In this document: piece by piece, positions 8,817 through 17,194 of the stretch
Layout: each line of letters opens with the position of its first letter
How positions within the stretch are numbered: the first letter of the stretch is position 1
Origin: Lentzea aerocolonigenes
GTDB lineage: Bacteria; Actinomycetota; Actinomycetes; Mycobacteriales; Pseudonocardiaceae
Length of the DNA: 64,000 nucleotides
NCBI RefSeq assembly: GCF_000974445.1
Contig: NZ_BBOJ01000002.1
Coordinates: 372,001-436,000 of the forward strand
Reading direction: 5' to 3'
Made by a program: the position numbers and the translations under genes
The notes under the pieces: generated by a model
The model's input: only the letters and a program-made list of their open reading frames with translations
What the model was told of the DNA's origin: nothing
The model's database searches: none

Positions 8817-9746
8817 ATGTTCACCTTCGACAGCGAAGACGGTGTCGAGATCCACGTCCACGAGTGGATGCCCGACACCCCTCCCCGCGCCGTCGTCCAG
8901 ATCGCCCACGGCATGGGAGAACACGCCGGCCGCTACGCCCCGCTCGCGGCGGCGCTCACCGCCCAGGGCTTCGCCGTCTACGCGGGCGACCACCGCGGAC
9001 ACGGCCTCAGCAGGCACGCCGCCCCCGGCCACCTCGGTCACGACGGCTGGAACCGGCTCGTCGCCGACCTGGTCACCCTCTCCGAGACCATCCACGAGCG
9101 CCACCCCGGCCTTCCCCTGGTGCTGCTCGGACACAGCCTCGGCTCGTTCGCCGCACAGCAGTACGTCCTCGACCACGCCCACCTCATCGACGCCCTCGCC
9201 CTCGCCGGCACCACCGCGGTCGACCAGATGCTCGCCGCACAAGCACAAGCCGCCGCCGCGGGAGCCGACCCGCTGCTGGCCCTCAACCAGGCGTTCCACC
9301 CCACCCGCACACCGTTCGACTGGCTCAGCCGCGACACCGGGGCCGTCGACGCCTACCTCACCGACCCCTTGTGCGGCTTCAGTCTCGACGCCCAGGGCAT
9401 GGCCGACATCGGCGCGGCCTCGGCATCGCTCGCCCAGCCCCGCGGGATCCCGGCAGAACTGCCCGTCTGCGTCCTGGTCGGAGACCACGACCCGCTCAAC
9501 GCGGGCCTAGCACTCAGCGACCTGCTGGTCGAGCGCTACCGCGCCGCCGGACTCCAGGACATCACCTACCGCGCCTACCCCGAAGCCCGCCACGAACTGT
9601 TCAACGAAACCAACGCACAAGAGGTCGTCACCGACCTGTTGTCCTGGCTGAACCGCGCTCTCTCCACGCACGGAAATGCCGCGGTCACAGCGGTGCTGCC
9701 AGGACACGCGTCCTCGGCAGGAGCGCCACCGCCATCAGTCCACTGA
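8817..9746 (+). CDS. Alpha/beta hydrolase, monoacylglycerol lipase-like
   Basis: A 309-residue serine hydrolase of the Hydrolase_4 / lysophospholipase group. It shows HGMGEHAGRY near residue 31, nucleophile elbow GHSLGS (Ser107), Asp225 in GDHDPLN and His259 in ARHELFNE. The start at ATG 8817 has GGAG just upstream; GTG 8790, which overlaps the livF stop, is an alternative and would add nine residues. It is the last gene of the transporter operon, which suggests it processes the imported compound or a lipid/ester made from it. Its last 61 bases overlap the convergent MFS gene. Confidence 0.83.
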   Translation: MFTFDSEDGVEIHVHEWMPDTPPRAVVQIAHGMGEHAGRYAPLAAALTAQGFAVYAGDHRGHGLSRHAAPGHLGHDGWNRLVADLVTLSETIHERHPGLPLVLLGHSLGSFAAQQYVLDHAHLIDALALAGTTAVDQMLAAQAQAAAAGADPLLALNQAFHPTRTPFDWLSRDTGAVDAYLTDPLCGFSLDAQGMADIGAASASLAQPRGIPAELPVCVLVGDHDPLNAGLALSDLLVERYRAAGLQDITYRAYPEARHELFNETNAQEVVTDLLSWLNRALSTHGNAAVTAVLPGHASSAGAPPPSVH

Positions 9747-10896
9747 GGACGGTCACGCCGCACGCCAGGTAGGCGGCGAAGTCCAGTGATGCCGCTTGTG
9801 CGATCGCCGGGCCGGCGATCGCACCGAGGAACGTCGCGACGGCTTCACCGGTGAACTGCACCGAGCTGACCCTGCCCAGAACAGCGTTCGGTGTGACGCG
9901 TTGCAACGCGGTCTGCGTGGTGACCAGTGCCGCCGAACCGAAGACACCGATCAGCACCGCGGCGGGCAACGCGCCCACGAGTGACCGGGAGAGGAAGAGC
10001 AGCACGAACGCCACCCCCGTCGCCACCAGTGCGCCGCCCAGCAGGTGAGCAGGCGGCGTCCGGTCGACCAGGCGCCGGATCAGTGGTGCCCCGATCAGAA
10101 AACCGGCACCCAGAGCGGACATCACCAGTCCGGTTTGCGTGCTGCCGCCCAGTACTCGCACACCGAACGGCACGAGCAGGGCGGACAACGACGCGTTCGC
10201 GGCGAGGAACACCGTGATCACCACCAGCAGCCAGGCGGCGGGTCGTTCAGCGCGGAGGAAAGCGATGCCTTCACGAAGCTGGGCGAAGAACCGGCCGGCG
10301 CTTCCCTCCTCGCGCGCACCGGCGCCGCCCAGCCGGGCGGTCATCATGATCGCGAGCACGGACACCAGGTAGGTCGCGAGATCGATCCACACCAGCGCAC
10401 CGAACCCCGCGATCCCGAGCAGGGCACCTCCGACTGGTGCGCCCACGAGGCGCACGGTGCCGTCGGTGACCGCGTTGAGCGAGTTCGCGCTGGTGAGGGA
10501 CGGCCCGGTACCGACGACCACCGGGGTGTGCGCCTGTGCGGCCGGACGGAAGAGCACAGTGCCCACGCTCTCCGCCACCAAAGCCAGGTAGACCAGCCAC
10601 ACGTCACCGGGATCACGCACGAGCAGCAGCAGGGCGACGGCGACCGCTCGCAGCACGTCCGTCGCGATCATCAGCTTGCGCCGGTCCCAGCGGTCGGCGA
10701 GCACGCCCGCGATCGGCCCGAGCAGGACCGGCGGCAGGAACTCCGCGGCGAGCGTCAGACCGGTGGCCGCGAGCGAACCGGTCAACTGCAGAACGTGCGC
10801 CGGAACGGCGACCACGAGCAGCCACGATCCGAGCAGGCTGATCAGCCGCGCGAACCAGAGCAGCCGGAAGTCGCGAATCCGCAGAGCCTCAAGCAC
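9685..10896 (-). CDS. MFS transporter, EntS-like exporter
   Basis: A 403-residue protein with about 12 membrane helices. It has the MFS loop motif GVLADRWDRRKLM after helix 2 and the LRIRDFRLLW start common to the MFS_3/EntS group of drug and siderophore exporters. It starts at GTG 10896 with a GGGGGTGG ribosome site. It is divergent from an XRE regulator across a perfect inverted repeat, which points to control by that regulator. The exported compound is unknown. Its 3' end overlaps the convergent hydrolase gene by 61 bases. Confidence 0.85.
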   Translation of the reverse strand: MLEALRIRDFRLLWFARLISLLGSWLLVVAVPAHVLQLTGSLAATGLTLAAEFLPPVLLGPIAGVLADRWDRRKLMIATDVLRAVAVALLLLVRDPGDVWLVYLALVAESVGTVLFRPAAQAHTPVVVGTGPSLTSANSLNAVTDGTVRLVGAPVGGALLGIAGFGALVWIDLATYLVSVLAIMMTARLGGAGAREEGSAGRFFAQLREGIAFLRAERPAAWLLVVITVFLAANASLSALLVPFGVRVLGGSTQTGLVMSALGAGFLIGAPLIRRLVDRTPPAHLLGGALVATGVAFVLLFLSRSLVGALPAAVLIGVFGSAALVTTQTALQRVTPNAVLGRVSSVQFTGEAVATFLGAIAGPAIAQAASLDFAAYLACGVTVLSGLMAVALLPRTRVLAAPL

Positions 10897-10913
10897 AACA
10901 CCACCCCCAGGGT

Positions 10914-10928
10914 TATTCTGATAGAATA
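10914..10928. promoter_or_regulatory. Operator candidate between MFS and XRE genes
   Basis: TATTCT-GAT-AGAATA is a perfect, unusually AT-rich inverted repeat in a GC-rich background. It sits in the short divergent intergenic region. The TAGAAT inside it could be the -10 box of the XRE gene, so a bound repressor would block that promoter. Confidence 0.55.
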
Positions 10929-10968
10929 GTCAGCGGCTGGAATGTTCTGTCAAGACAGGTGGGTCGAC

Positions 10969-11415
10969 ATGGGCAACCAGGAGCTCGGGCAGCAGTTGCG
11001 AGCGCTGCGGGCCGCGAGCGGGCGCACGTTGCTCTCCGTGGCGACCGAGGCCGGCCTGTCGGTGCCGTACGTCGCGAACCTGGAGAACGGGCGCGGCAAC
11101 CCGACCGTGGACGCGGTCAACAGGCTCGCGGACGCGCTCGGAGCCGTGTTCGTGTTGCGTGTCGAGCCGGAAGGCGGACCGACAACTCAACCGGCCGCGA
11201 TGCCCCCATCGCTGGTACGACTGAGTCGCGGCGCCCGCTTCCGGAAGGACGTGCGGACCATCGCGGGGGCAACGGGCGAGCAGCCCGCGGAACTCGCGGG
11301 GCGTCTGCTGGCCGCGCTCGCCGCACTCGCCGGCCGCGACCTCGCCGAGGCGGACTGGTTCCGGTTGCTCGACGCCGTTCTGCTGGTGCACCTGCATCCG
11401 CACGCCACGAAGTGA
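10969..11415 (+). CDS. XRE-family HTH regulator
   Basis: A 148-residue protein with an N-terminal HTH_3 domain (LGQQLRALRAASGRTLLSVATEAGLSVPYVANLENGRGNPTVDAVNRLADALG, residues about 5-58). The C-terminal helical region of about 80 residues is not recognised. ATG 10969 has AGGTGGG upstream; ATG 10942 in the same frame is an alternative and would fit a nearly leaderless transcript. It is divergent from the MFS exporter and probably controls it and itself through the AT-rich inverted repeat. Confidence 0.78.
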   Translation: MGNQELGQQLRALRAASGRTLLSVATEAGLSVPYVANLENGRGNPTVDAVNRLADALGAVFVLRVEPEGGPTTQPAAMPPSLVRLSRGARFRKDVRTIAGATGEQPAELAGRLLAALAALAGRDLAEADWFRLLDAVLLVHLHPHATK

Positions 11416-11494
11416 CATCCGACGTCGTAGCCTCGAACGGTCGCGGCCGACGGGCACTCCCGTGCAGGACACCAGGCTTCCGGAGGGGCATGAG

Positions 11495-11596
11495 ATGGAC
11501 GATCGAGCAGAGCACCCGGCGAACGCGGTGGCGCCACCCACTGGCAACGGGTGGGTGACCACGGCTCAGGCCGCGGACGCCCTCATCCGGTCGTGA
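11495..11596 (+). CDS. Possible 33-residue small protein
   Basis: ATG 11495 is preceded by GGAGGGG at 6-7 bases and reads 33 codons to a TGA. The product has a Pro/Ala-rich start and then GWVTTAQAADALIRS, which resembles the first helices of an excisionase/MerR-like helix-turn-helix but stops after them. It may be a real micro-protein or the stub of a decayed DNA-binding gene. It lies between the XRE gene and the DUF3052-like gene. Confidence 0.3.
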   Translation: MDDRAEHPANAVAPPTGNGWVTTAQAADALIRS

Positions 11597-11628
11597 CGAG
11601 CCCCGGCGGCGCGGGAGGGTACTCGGGT

Positions 11629-12021
11629 GTGCCTCTCGTCAAGAAGATCGGGATCAAGCCGGGTGACCACGTCCGGTTCGTTCACCGGCCCAGCCGGTGG
11701 GAGGTGCCGGACGTGCCCGACACCTGCCGGGTGTCCGACGGCACCAGCGGGGCGGAACACAGCGATGTCACCCTCGCCTTCCACAGGTCGTTCGCCGAGC
11801 TGGCCGGTGACGCCCCCGGCCTGGTGGACGACCTGGCCGATCACGCGATGCTCTGGATCGCCTGGCCCCGCCGCGCGGCGGGGCACCGCAGCGACATCAC
11901 CGAGAACGCCCTGCGCGAGCTGTTCCTCCCGCTCGGCGTCGTCGACGTGAAGGTCGCCGCCCTCGGTGACGACTGGTCGGGCCTGAAGTTCGTCCGGCGC
12001 AAGGAGAACCGGCGTTCCTGA
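11629..12021 (+). CDS. DUF3052-like protein
   Basis: A 130-residue soluble protein beginning VPLVKKIGIKPGDHVRFVH, which matches the pattern seen in actinobacterial DUF3052 proteins (lysine, then G-x-K-P-G). The ELAGDAPGLVDDLADHAMLWIAWP segment and the KVAALGDDWSGLKFV end also fit. GTG 11629 has GGGAGGG about 10 bases upstream. The family's role is not established. Small deviations from the family leave some doubt. Confidence 0.62.
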   Translation: MPLVKKIGIKPGDHVRFVHRPSRWEVPDVPDTCRVSDGTSGAEHSDVTLAFHRSFAELAGDAPGLVDDLADHAMLWIAWPRRAAGHRSDITENALRELFLPLGVVDVKVAALGDDWSGLKFVRRKENRRS

Positions 12022-12110
12022 CCGTGGCCCGGCATCCTCCGTGAAACCGCCGCGAAACCGGCTCTCGGCAGTCTTCGTGCGTCATCGCAAGGGAATCGGG
12101 AGGAATCCAC

Positions 12111-12530
12111 ATGCGCACGACACTGACCAGGATCCTGCTCGCGTTCGCACTCCTCGCCACCTTCGGAGCGGCCGGCACGGCACAGGCGTCCGCGGACGGG
12201 CCGATCAACGCGGCCGCCGGGTGCCGGGCAGCGCCCTACTCCGCGTCGTTCAGCAACTACTTCGAGACCGAGGGGTCCGTCGACCTGGGCACGTACACGA
12301 CGACCTCGCAGTGCAACGACATCAACCTGAGGTCGACCAGCGGCACGAGCTACAGCGCGTGCGTCGTCTTCATCAAGTACTGGCCGAACTGCAACTACAC
12401 GACCCCCGTACCGGCGAGTGGGGCGTGGGTGAACATCGCGACCGACGTGAAGGACGGCACGAAGTTCGTCGTGCGGGTCTTCAAGGGCGGCCGGAACTAC
12501 GTGACTCACTCCGGAGTGATGGACTTCTAG
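12111..12530 (+). CDS. Small secreted protein
   Basis: A 139-residue protein with a Sec signal peptide (residues 1 to about 27, cleavage near AQASA). The mature part contains four cysteines in a Ser/Thr/Tyr-rich domain (CRAAPYS, SQCNDINLR, SACVVFIKYWPNCNY), probably two disulfides in a beta fold. ATG 12111 follows GGGAGGA. It stands alone and is followed by a very strong terminator. I do not recognise a named family; an extracellular structural or inhibitor-like role is possible. Confidence 0.75.
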   Translation: MRTTLTRILLAFALLATFGAAGTAQASADGPINAAAGCRAAPYSASFSNYFETEGSVDLGTYTTTSQCNDINLRSTSGTSYSACVVFIKYWPNCNYTTPVPASGAWVNIATDVKDGTKFVVRVFKGGRNYVTHSGVMDF

Positions 12531-12539
12531 GGATCTCAC

Positions 12540-12587
12540 GGGCACTCGATCTGGGCCGTCCTGCCGGGCGGCCCAGATCGAGTGCCG
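12540..12587 (+). terminator. Strong hairpin terminator
   Basis: The arms 12540-12558 and 12569-12587 are perfectly complementary over 19 bp around a 10-base loop. It starts about 10 bases after the secreted-protein stop codon. There is no T-tract. Confidence 0.75.
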
Positions 12588-12725
12588 GAGCGGGATCACG
12601 CCTGTACCAGTCCTGAGCACTCCAGCCCCAATGGCTGATGAACTGTTCTACCTTTCGCTGCTGCACTCGTTCGGGAAGCAGGAGGTCGATCGCTGTGTGG
12701 ACGCGAGCAGCTGATCGACCAACAC

Positions 12726-14237
12726 TCAGGTGACCCGAACGTGGTCGCTCGCGGGTTCCGAGCGGCGCAGTTCGTCAACGAGCCCCGGCAGTTCGTCCGC
12801 GGCTGCGGCGAACTCCCGCAACTGGGCCGTGTGCTCGTCCACCGCGAGCTGAACACCGTTGTCCACCAACGCGTTGATGTCCGGCAGGTCGCGGTCGCCG
12901 CCGAGCGCACGGTCCAAGGTCTCGTGGTAGTGCTTGACCACGCCACCGATCACCACCTCGTCCGGCGGCCACGGCATCTTGACCCGGTGCTCGACGGGCA
13001 CGTGGAACGGCCAGGTGAGCTCGGCCAGCAGGCACTGACCGGCGCGGCCGCCGAGCACGTCGACCGCGGTCCGGCCCAGCACTCCGACGTGGTGGCCCTT
13101 GACCATCTGCACGGCCGGGTGGGTCGCGAGGTTCCACCAGAACCAGCACCGCATGCGGTGCCGCAGTGCGGGCGGGGACAGCCACACGGCGAGGTTCACG
13201 TAGAAGTCCGCGATGGCGTCGCGCACCGGTCCGGCGGAGAAGCCGCGGAGGTTCACGTTGAAGTAGTGGTGCCACGTCGTGTCCGCGACGATCCGGCCGA
13301 CGGAGGCCGGCGTGCCGTCGTAGGCGCTGACGAGTTCGTAGGTGCGCGCGAACCGCTTGTCCGTGCCGAAGGCGACGACCTCGGGCAGGGGCTGGCCGTG
13401 CGGGCCGGACGGCCATTCGTCTTCCGGGTACGTGGCGGGGAACGCGAGCGCGCCTTCGTGCATGTGGTCGGGGAACACCTCGATCGGGCCGGACCGGCCG
13501 CAGAACAACGGGTGCGGGCGGTAGCGGACGGGCAGCCACGGCCACGGCCGGCCGACCGGGTACGGGGTGAGCCGAAGCCGTTGCGGGAACGCGTCGTCCT
13601 GCAGCGTCAGGTTGTCCAGCGGCGTGCCGAGACCGTCCGGCACCTGCGTGTTGTGCGTGAACCTGGGGTCCGTCGACGGGTCCGCGCTCGGCAGGCCCTC
13701 CCAGCGGCGCAGCCGGCCCGCGCGCGGCACCCGGTGGCCGAGTGCCCTGCCCAGGTTGAGCAGCGGGTCGAGGCCCGCGTCGGTGGCGTCTACCGGCCGC
13801 GGGTTGGCGTGGTCGCCGGTGATCAGCACGCCGCCCTGAGCCGATGTACCCATCCAGTCGTCCAGGGCCGCGACCTCGTCGTCGGTGAGCTCGTTGCGCG
13901 GTGCCGGGCCGCGGTTGCACTGCTCGACGCCGAAGAACCACACCTGGTCGTAGTTCATGAGCAGGTCGGTGGTGAGCAGGTTCTTCGCGTGTCCGCCCGC
14001 GTGGCGGTCCAGCACGTCGATGTCGAAGGTCGCGTGAAACGGGTTGTGCGAGACGATCAGATCCCTCATCTCCCGCACACCGAAGTCCGAGGCGAGCTCG
14101 AAGTTCACCTGCGGATGGTCGGTGTAGCAGAGGATCCGCACGGTCGGTTTCGGGCAGTACCAGGGAAACCACGGGTGGCCGTGGCCGGGGACGAGCACGT
14201 TGCCGTCGTAGGCGGCTGCTGTCTCTTCGGTCGTCAC
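12726..14237 (-). CDS. Unknown 503-residue protein with amidotransferase-like N-terminus
   Basis: I do not recognise a named family. The first half has VRILCYTDHPQVNFEL, the region NYDQVWFFGVEQCNRG and GGVLITGDHANP, an arrangement like class I glutamine amidotransferase/ThuA-like folds, where a strand ends in a GDH turn. No clear catalytic Cys-His-Glu set is visible. The second half is helical with conserved-looking Trp and His residues (TTWHHYFNVNLRGF). No signal peptide or membrane helices. GTG 14237 is chosen because GAGGAG precedes it; an upstream extension to 14297 has no ribosome site. It is divergent from the subtilisin operon. Confidence 0.6.
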   Translation of the reverse strand: MTTEETAAAYDGNVLVPGHGHPWFPWYCPKPTVRILCYTDHPQVNFELASDFGVREMRDLIVSHNPFHATFDIDVLDRHAGGHAKNLLTTDLLMNYDQVWFFGVEQCNRGPAPRNELTDDEVAALDDWMGTSAQGGVLITGDHANPRPVDATDAGLDPLLNLGRALGHRVPRAGRLRRWEGLPSADPSTDPRFTHNTQVPDGLGTPLDNLTLQDDAFPQRLRLTPYPVGRPWPWLPVRYRPHPLFCGRSGPIEVFPDHMHEGALAFPATYPEDEWPSGPHGQPLPEVVAFGTDKRFARTYELVSAYDGTPASVGRIVADTTWHHYFNVNLRGFSAGPVRDAIADFYVNLAVWLSPPALRHRMRCWFWWNLATHPAVQMVKGHHVGVLGRTAVDVLGGRAGQCLLAELTWPFHVPVEHRVKMPWPPDEVVIGGVVKHYHETLDRALGGDRDLPDINALVDNGVQLAVDEHTAQLREFAAAADELPGLVDELRRSEPASDHVRVT

Positions 14238-14398
14238 GGCGGGCTCCTCACTGTCGTAGGTGCTGACGAGTGCGCCGCCACCGCCTTCCGGATACATCGG
14301 GCCCGCGTGACGACATCGTGACCGAACGAGTGAATCCGCGCGTTCGTTGTAGCGCTCTCGGTCGTACAGGCGACATGCCCAACGCGGAGGTGCTTTCG

Positions 14399-16186
14399 AT
14401 GACGATCAAGTTCCGCTGGCTCGACGAACCGCCCAACCTCGCCGAGGACACGTACGACGAGCCGCCACCGTGGCCGGAATGGCTGCTGCAACGCCACCGG
14501 GGACGTATGTTGCTGCCGAGCGAGGCCGCGCCCGCGGTCGGTGTGCCAGAGCAGGAAAACCCGGCTGACCCGCTACCGGCTGAGCCCTTCGCCGTGCCGA
14601 TCGAGTCGACCGCGTATCGCGCGGACACGTTGCTGATACCGGAGGTCCTGGTCAGGGACCAGCCCCTGATGTCCGCGGTGCAGCAGGCGGCCGGGGTGGT
14701 GTTCCAGCTCCCGCCGCTGCTCAGCGAGGTGACGTCCGCCAACCAGCCTGAACTGCTCCTCCAGGTTCCCCGCCCGGTGGCGCTGACGCCCGTCGATCTC
14801 ACCTCAGCGGCCCCGGTCGACGCCTGGACCGCACTCCGGCGCATCCGCAGCGCGGTCAGCAGGAACGAGCTGAAAGTCGGCGAAGATGTCTTCATTCCGT
14901 CCGAGGAGCAGCGGCAGAGTCTGCTGGAGGTGTCGCTGGACCACCTGCTCATCGGCGCGTACGGCGGTGTTCCGGTCTGGGAACAGCACGACGTGCCGGG
15001 ACAGGCACCGTCCGGCGGATACCGCCCGGAGGGACGTCACCCGATCTCCGCACTCGTCGACCTGCCGAAGCGCGACGGAAGCGGTGTCTTCGCCACGAAC
15101 CGGCGGCCGGTCGTGGCGGTGCTGGACACCGGCGTGCGGGAGCACCCGTGGTTCGTGGATTCCTTGAAGGACATCGCGGCCGGAGGCACCAAGAACTTCC
15201 TGCACCTGAGCGTTCCCACTCAGGCCGCGCTCCAAGCGCACCAGCCCAAGGTGGCGGGCCTGCCGAGCACGAACGTGTTGTCCGACTACCACGACGTGCC
15301 GATCTACGCCGAGGAGCTCTCCGACCGGGTGAACCGGGCGGTCGGCCACGGCACGTTCATCGCGGGCCTGATCCACCAGCACGCGCCGGACGCCGACGTC
15401 CTGTCGTTGCGGGTGATGCGCTCGGACAACGTCGGCTACGAGAGCGACGTGCTGCTCGCACTGTGGCTGCTCGTGGACCGGGTCGAGCGGGCGCAGAGCG
15501 ACCCGGCGCACGCCGAGGAGATGATCGACGTGGTCTCGATCTCGCTCGGCTACTACCACGAGACGTGGCGGGCAGCGAAGCTCACGCGGCTCAGCGCGGT
15601 GATCAGGAAGTTGACGTCGCTGGGCGTGGTCGTGGTCGCCGCCGCGGGCAACGACTCGTCGCGCCGGCCGTTCCTCCCCGCCGCCATCGCGAGCCTCACC
15701 ACCGCCATGCCGCTGGTGATCGGCGTCGGTGCGGCGAACCCGAACGGCACGACCTCCTGGTACAGCAACGGTGGCGCGTCGGCGAGCGCCGAGGCGCCGG
15801 GAACGTGCGTGGTCAGCATCTTCCCGCCGGACATCGAGGGTTCGCGCAGCCCTTCGGACAAAGCTGCCAGCGACGGCAGGCAGTCGGTCGACGAGGACAG
15901 CTTCCGCAGCGGCTTCGCGTTGTGGAGCGGCACCTCGTTCGCCGCGCCCGTGCTGGCCGCGGCCGTGGCCAGGAAACTGGTCGAGGTCAAAACCTCGGCC
16001 GAGCTGACCCAGCAGGCCACAGTGGACAGGGCCCTGACGGCGTTGCGCGAGCTCGCCAGGACGAGCATGCTCGCCGAGCTCAACGACCTCAAGATGCAAC
16101 GAGAGCTGGCCGAGCAGGACCACGCACGGCTCAAGTCAGCTCTCGAGGACCAGATGAAGGCCGAGAACATGCCAGTCGACCAGTGA
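14399..16186 (+). CDS. Subtilisin-like (S8) serine protease, cytoplasmic
   Basis: A 595-residue peptidase S8 with all three catalytic residues: Asp243 in AVLDTGVREHPW, His317 in GHGTFIAG and Ser513 in SGTSFAAPV, plus the oxyanion Asn in AAAGNDSS. There is no signal peptide, so it should act inside the cell. About 230 residues precede the catalytic domain, and a charged coiled-coil-like tail (LNDLKMQRELAEQDHARLKSALEDQMK) follows it. ATG 14399 follows GGAGG. The stop overlaps the sigma factor start (GTGA), making it first in a four-gene coupled operon with a CHAT protease. Substrate unknown; a partner in regulated proteolysis is inferred. Confidence 0.85.
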   Translation: MTIKFRWLDEPPNLAEDTYDEPPPWPEWLLQRHRGRMLLPSEAAPAVGVPEQENPADPLPAEPFAVPIESTAYRADTLLIPEVLVRDQPLMSAVQQAAGVVFQLPPLLSEVTSANQPELLLQVPRPVALTPVDLTSAAPVDAWTALRRIRSAVSRNELKVGEDVFIPSEEQRQSLLEVSLDHLLIGAYGGVPVWEQHDVPGQAPSGGYRPEGRHPISALVDLPKRDGSGVFATNRRPVVAVLDTGVREHPWFVDSLKDIAAGGTKNFLHLSVPTQAALQAHQPKVAGLPSTNVLSDYHDVPIYAEELSDRVNRAVGHGTFIAGLIHQHAPDADVLSLRVMRSDNVGYESDVLLALWLLVDRVERAQSDPAHAEEMIDVVSISLGYYHETWRAAKLTRLSAVIRKLTSLGVVVVAAAGNDSSRRPFLPAAIASLTTAMPLVIGVGAANPNGTTSWYSNGGASASAEAPGTCVVSIFPPDIEGSRSPSDKAASDGRQSVDEDSFRSGFALWSGTSFAAPVLAAAVARKLVEVKTSAELTQQATVDRALTALRELARTSMLAELNDLKMQRELAEQDHARLKSALEDQMKAENMPVDQ

Positions 16187-16743
16187 ACAACGAGCGGATG
16201 GGCCGGCTGCTGGAGGCGGCGCGGGCCGGGGACCGGGAGAGCCTGAACGAACTGGTCCGCGAGCTCACCCCGTTGCTGTGGCACGTCGCCAGGGCGCAGG
16301 GGCTCGACCGCGAGTCCAGTTCGGACGTCGTGCAGCACACGTGGCTGACGCTGCTGAAGTCCATTTCGGACATCCGCTCACCGGCCGCGCTGACGGGGTG
16401 GCTCGTCCAGGTCACGAAACGCGAGGCCTGGCGGGTCGCCCGGCGGGCGCGCGCCGAGGAACCTGTCGACGGCGCGGAGTTCGCCGACCTGCTCGACCGG
16501 TCCCCCACTCCGGAGGACCTGGCCACGGCCTCCGAGACGCACCGCGAGCTGTGGGCCGCTCTGGCTCAGCTCTCCGAGCGGTGCCAGGAGATTCTGCGTG
16601 CGATGGCGTTCCTCCCGGAGTTGACCTACACCGAGCTCAGTGCGTTGCTGAACATCGCACGCGGCAGCATCGGCCCGATGCGCGGACGCTGCCTGGTCCG
16701 GTTGCGCTCGTTGTTGACAGGTGGTGTGCGCGATGAACGCTGA
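16183..16743 (+). CDS. RNA polymerase sigma factor (ECF-like)
   Basis: A 186-residue sigma-70 family protein. Region 2 covers about residues 15-85 (LNELVRELTPLLWHVARAQGLDRESSSDVVQHTWLTLL, then GWLVQVTKREAWRVARRAR) and region 4 about 125-180 (LPELTYTELSALLNIARGSIGPMRGRCLVRLR). GTG 16183 overlaps the protease stop by GTGA. Its own end overlaps the next gene by 11 bases. No typical anti-sigma gene with a membrane helix is adjacent. The unusual partners, two proteases, suggest control by cleavage of a bound inhibitor. Confidence 0.85.
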   Translation: MNNERMGRLLEAARAGDRESLNELVRELTPLLWHVARAQGLDRESSSDVVQHTWLTLLKSISDIRSPAALTGWLVQVTKREAWRVARRARAEEPVDGAEFADLLDRSPTPEDLATASETHRELWAALAQLSERCQEILRAMAFLPELTYTELSALLNIARGSIGPMRGRCLVRLRSLLTGGVRDER

Positions 16744-17194
16744 TCCTCCGTTCGACGCGGCCGACCTCGACGTGCTGCGGCAGCTCCGCGGAGCCTGGAC
16801 CGAAGCCGACCCGGTGCCACCGGACCTCGTCGAGACCGTCCACTTCGCACTCGAGCTGACCTCCGGCACGGAGGAGATCATGCGGGCCGTCGAAGAACAC
16901 GCGCTGCCCGTGGCGAAGGGGGACGACAGCACCAGGACGATCACCTTCGACGGGACCGAGCTGACCGTCATGGTCAGCGTCGCGCCCGCCTCCGGTGCCG
17001 CGGTGCGAGTCGACGGCTGGCTCACCCCTCCCGGTGTCCACCAGATCGAGCTGCGCGTCCAGGGCGAGCTGCTGCGGACCTCGTCCGACGACGGCGGCCG
17101 GTTCGCGTTCGACCGGGTACCGCGAGGACTGGTGCAACTGGTGGTGCGCGCCGGCGGCACCGTCCTCGTCACGCCGGCGATGGTCCTCTCGTGA
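16733..17194 (+). CDS. Small protein, helical N-terminus plus beta-sandwich
   Basis: A 153-residue soluble protein. Residues about 10-50 are helical (DLDVLRQLRGAWTEADPVPPDLVETVHFALEL); residues about 95-150 look like a carboxypeptidase-regulatory-like beta-sandwich (DGWLTPPGVHQIELRVQGE, then DGGRFAFDRVPRGLVQLVVR). ATG 16733 lies inside the end of the sigma gene and the stop overlaps the CHAT gene. No named family is certain. Its place between sigma factor and protease makes it a candidate sigma-binding or substrate protein; that role is inference. Confidence 0.7.
   Translation: MNADPPFDAADLDVLRQLRGAWTEADPVPPDLVETVHFALELTSGTEEIMRAVEEHALPVAKGDDSTRTITFDGTELTVMVSVAPASGAAVRVDGWLTPPGVHQIELRVQGELLRTSSDDGGRFAFDRVPRGLVQLVVRAGGTVLVTPAMVLS

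Noticed and set aside
12541..12725. Small genes downstream of the secreted protein
   Set aside because: Frames here are antisense to the terminator hairpin or lack starts and ribosome sites.
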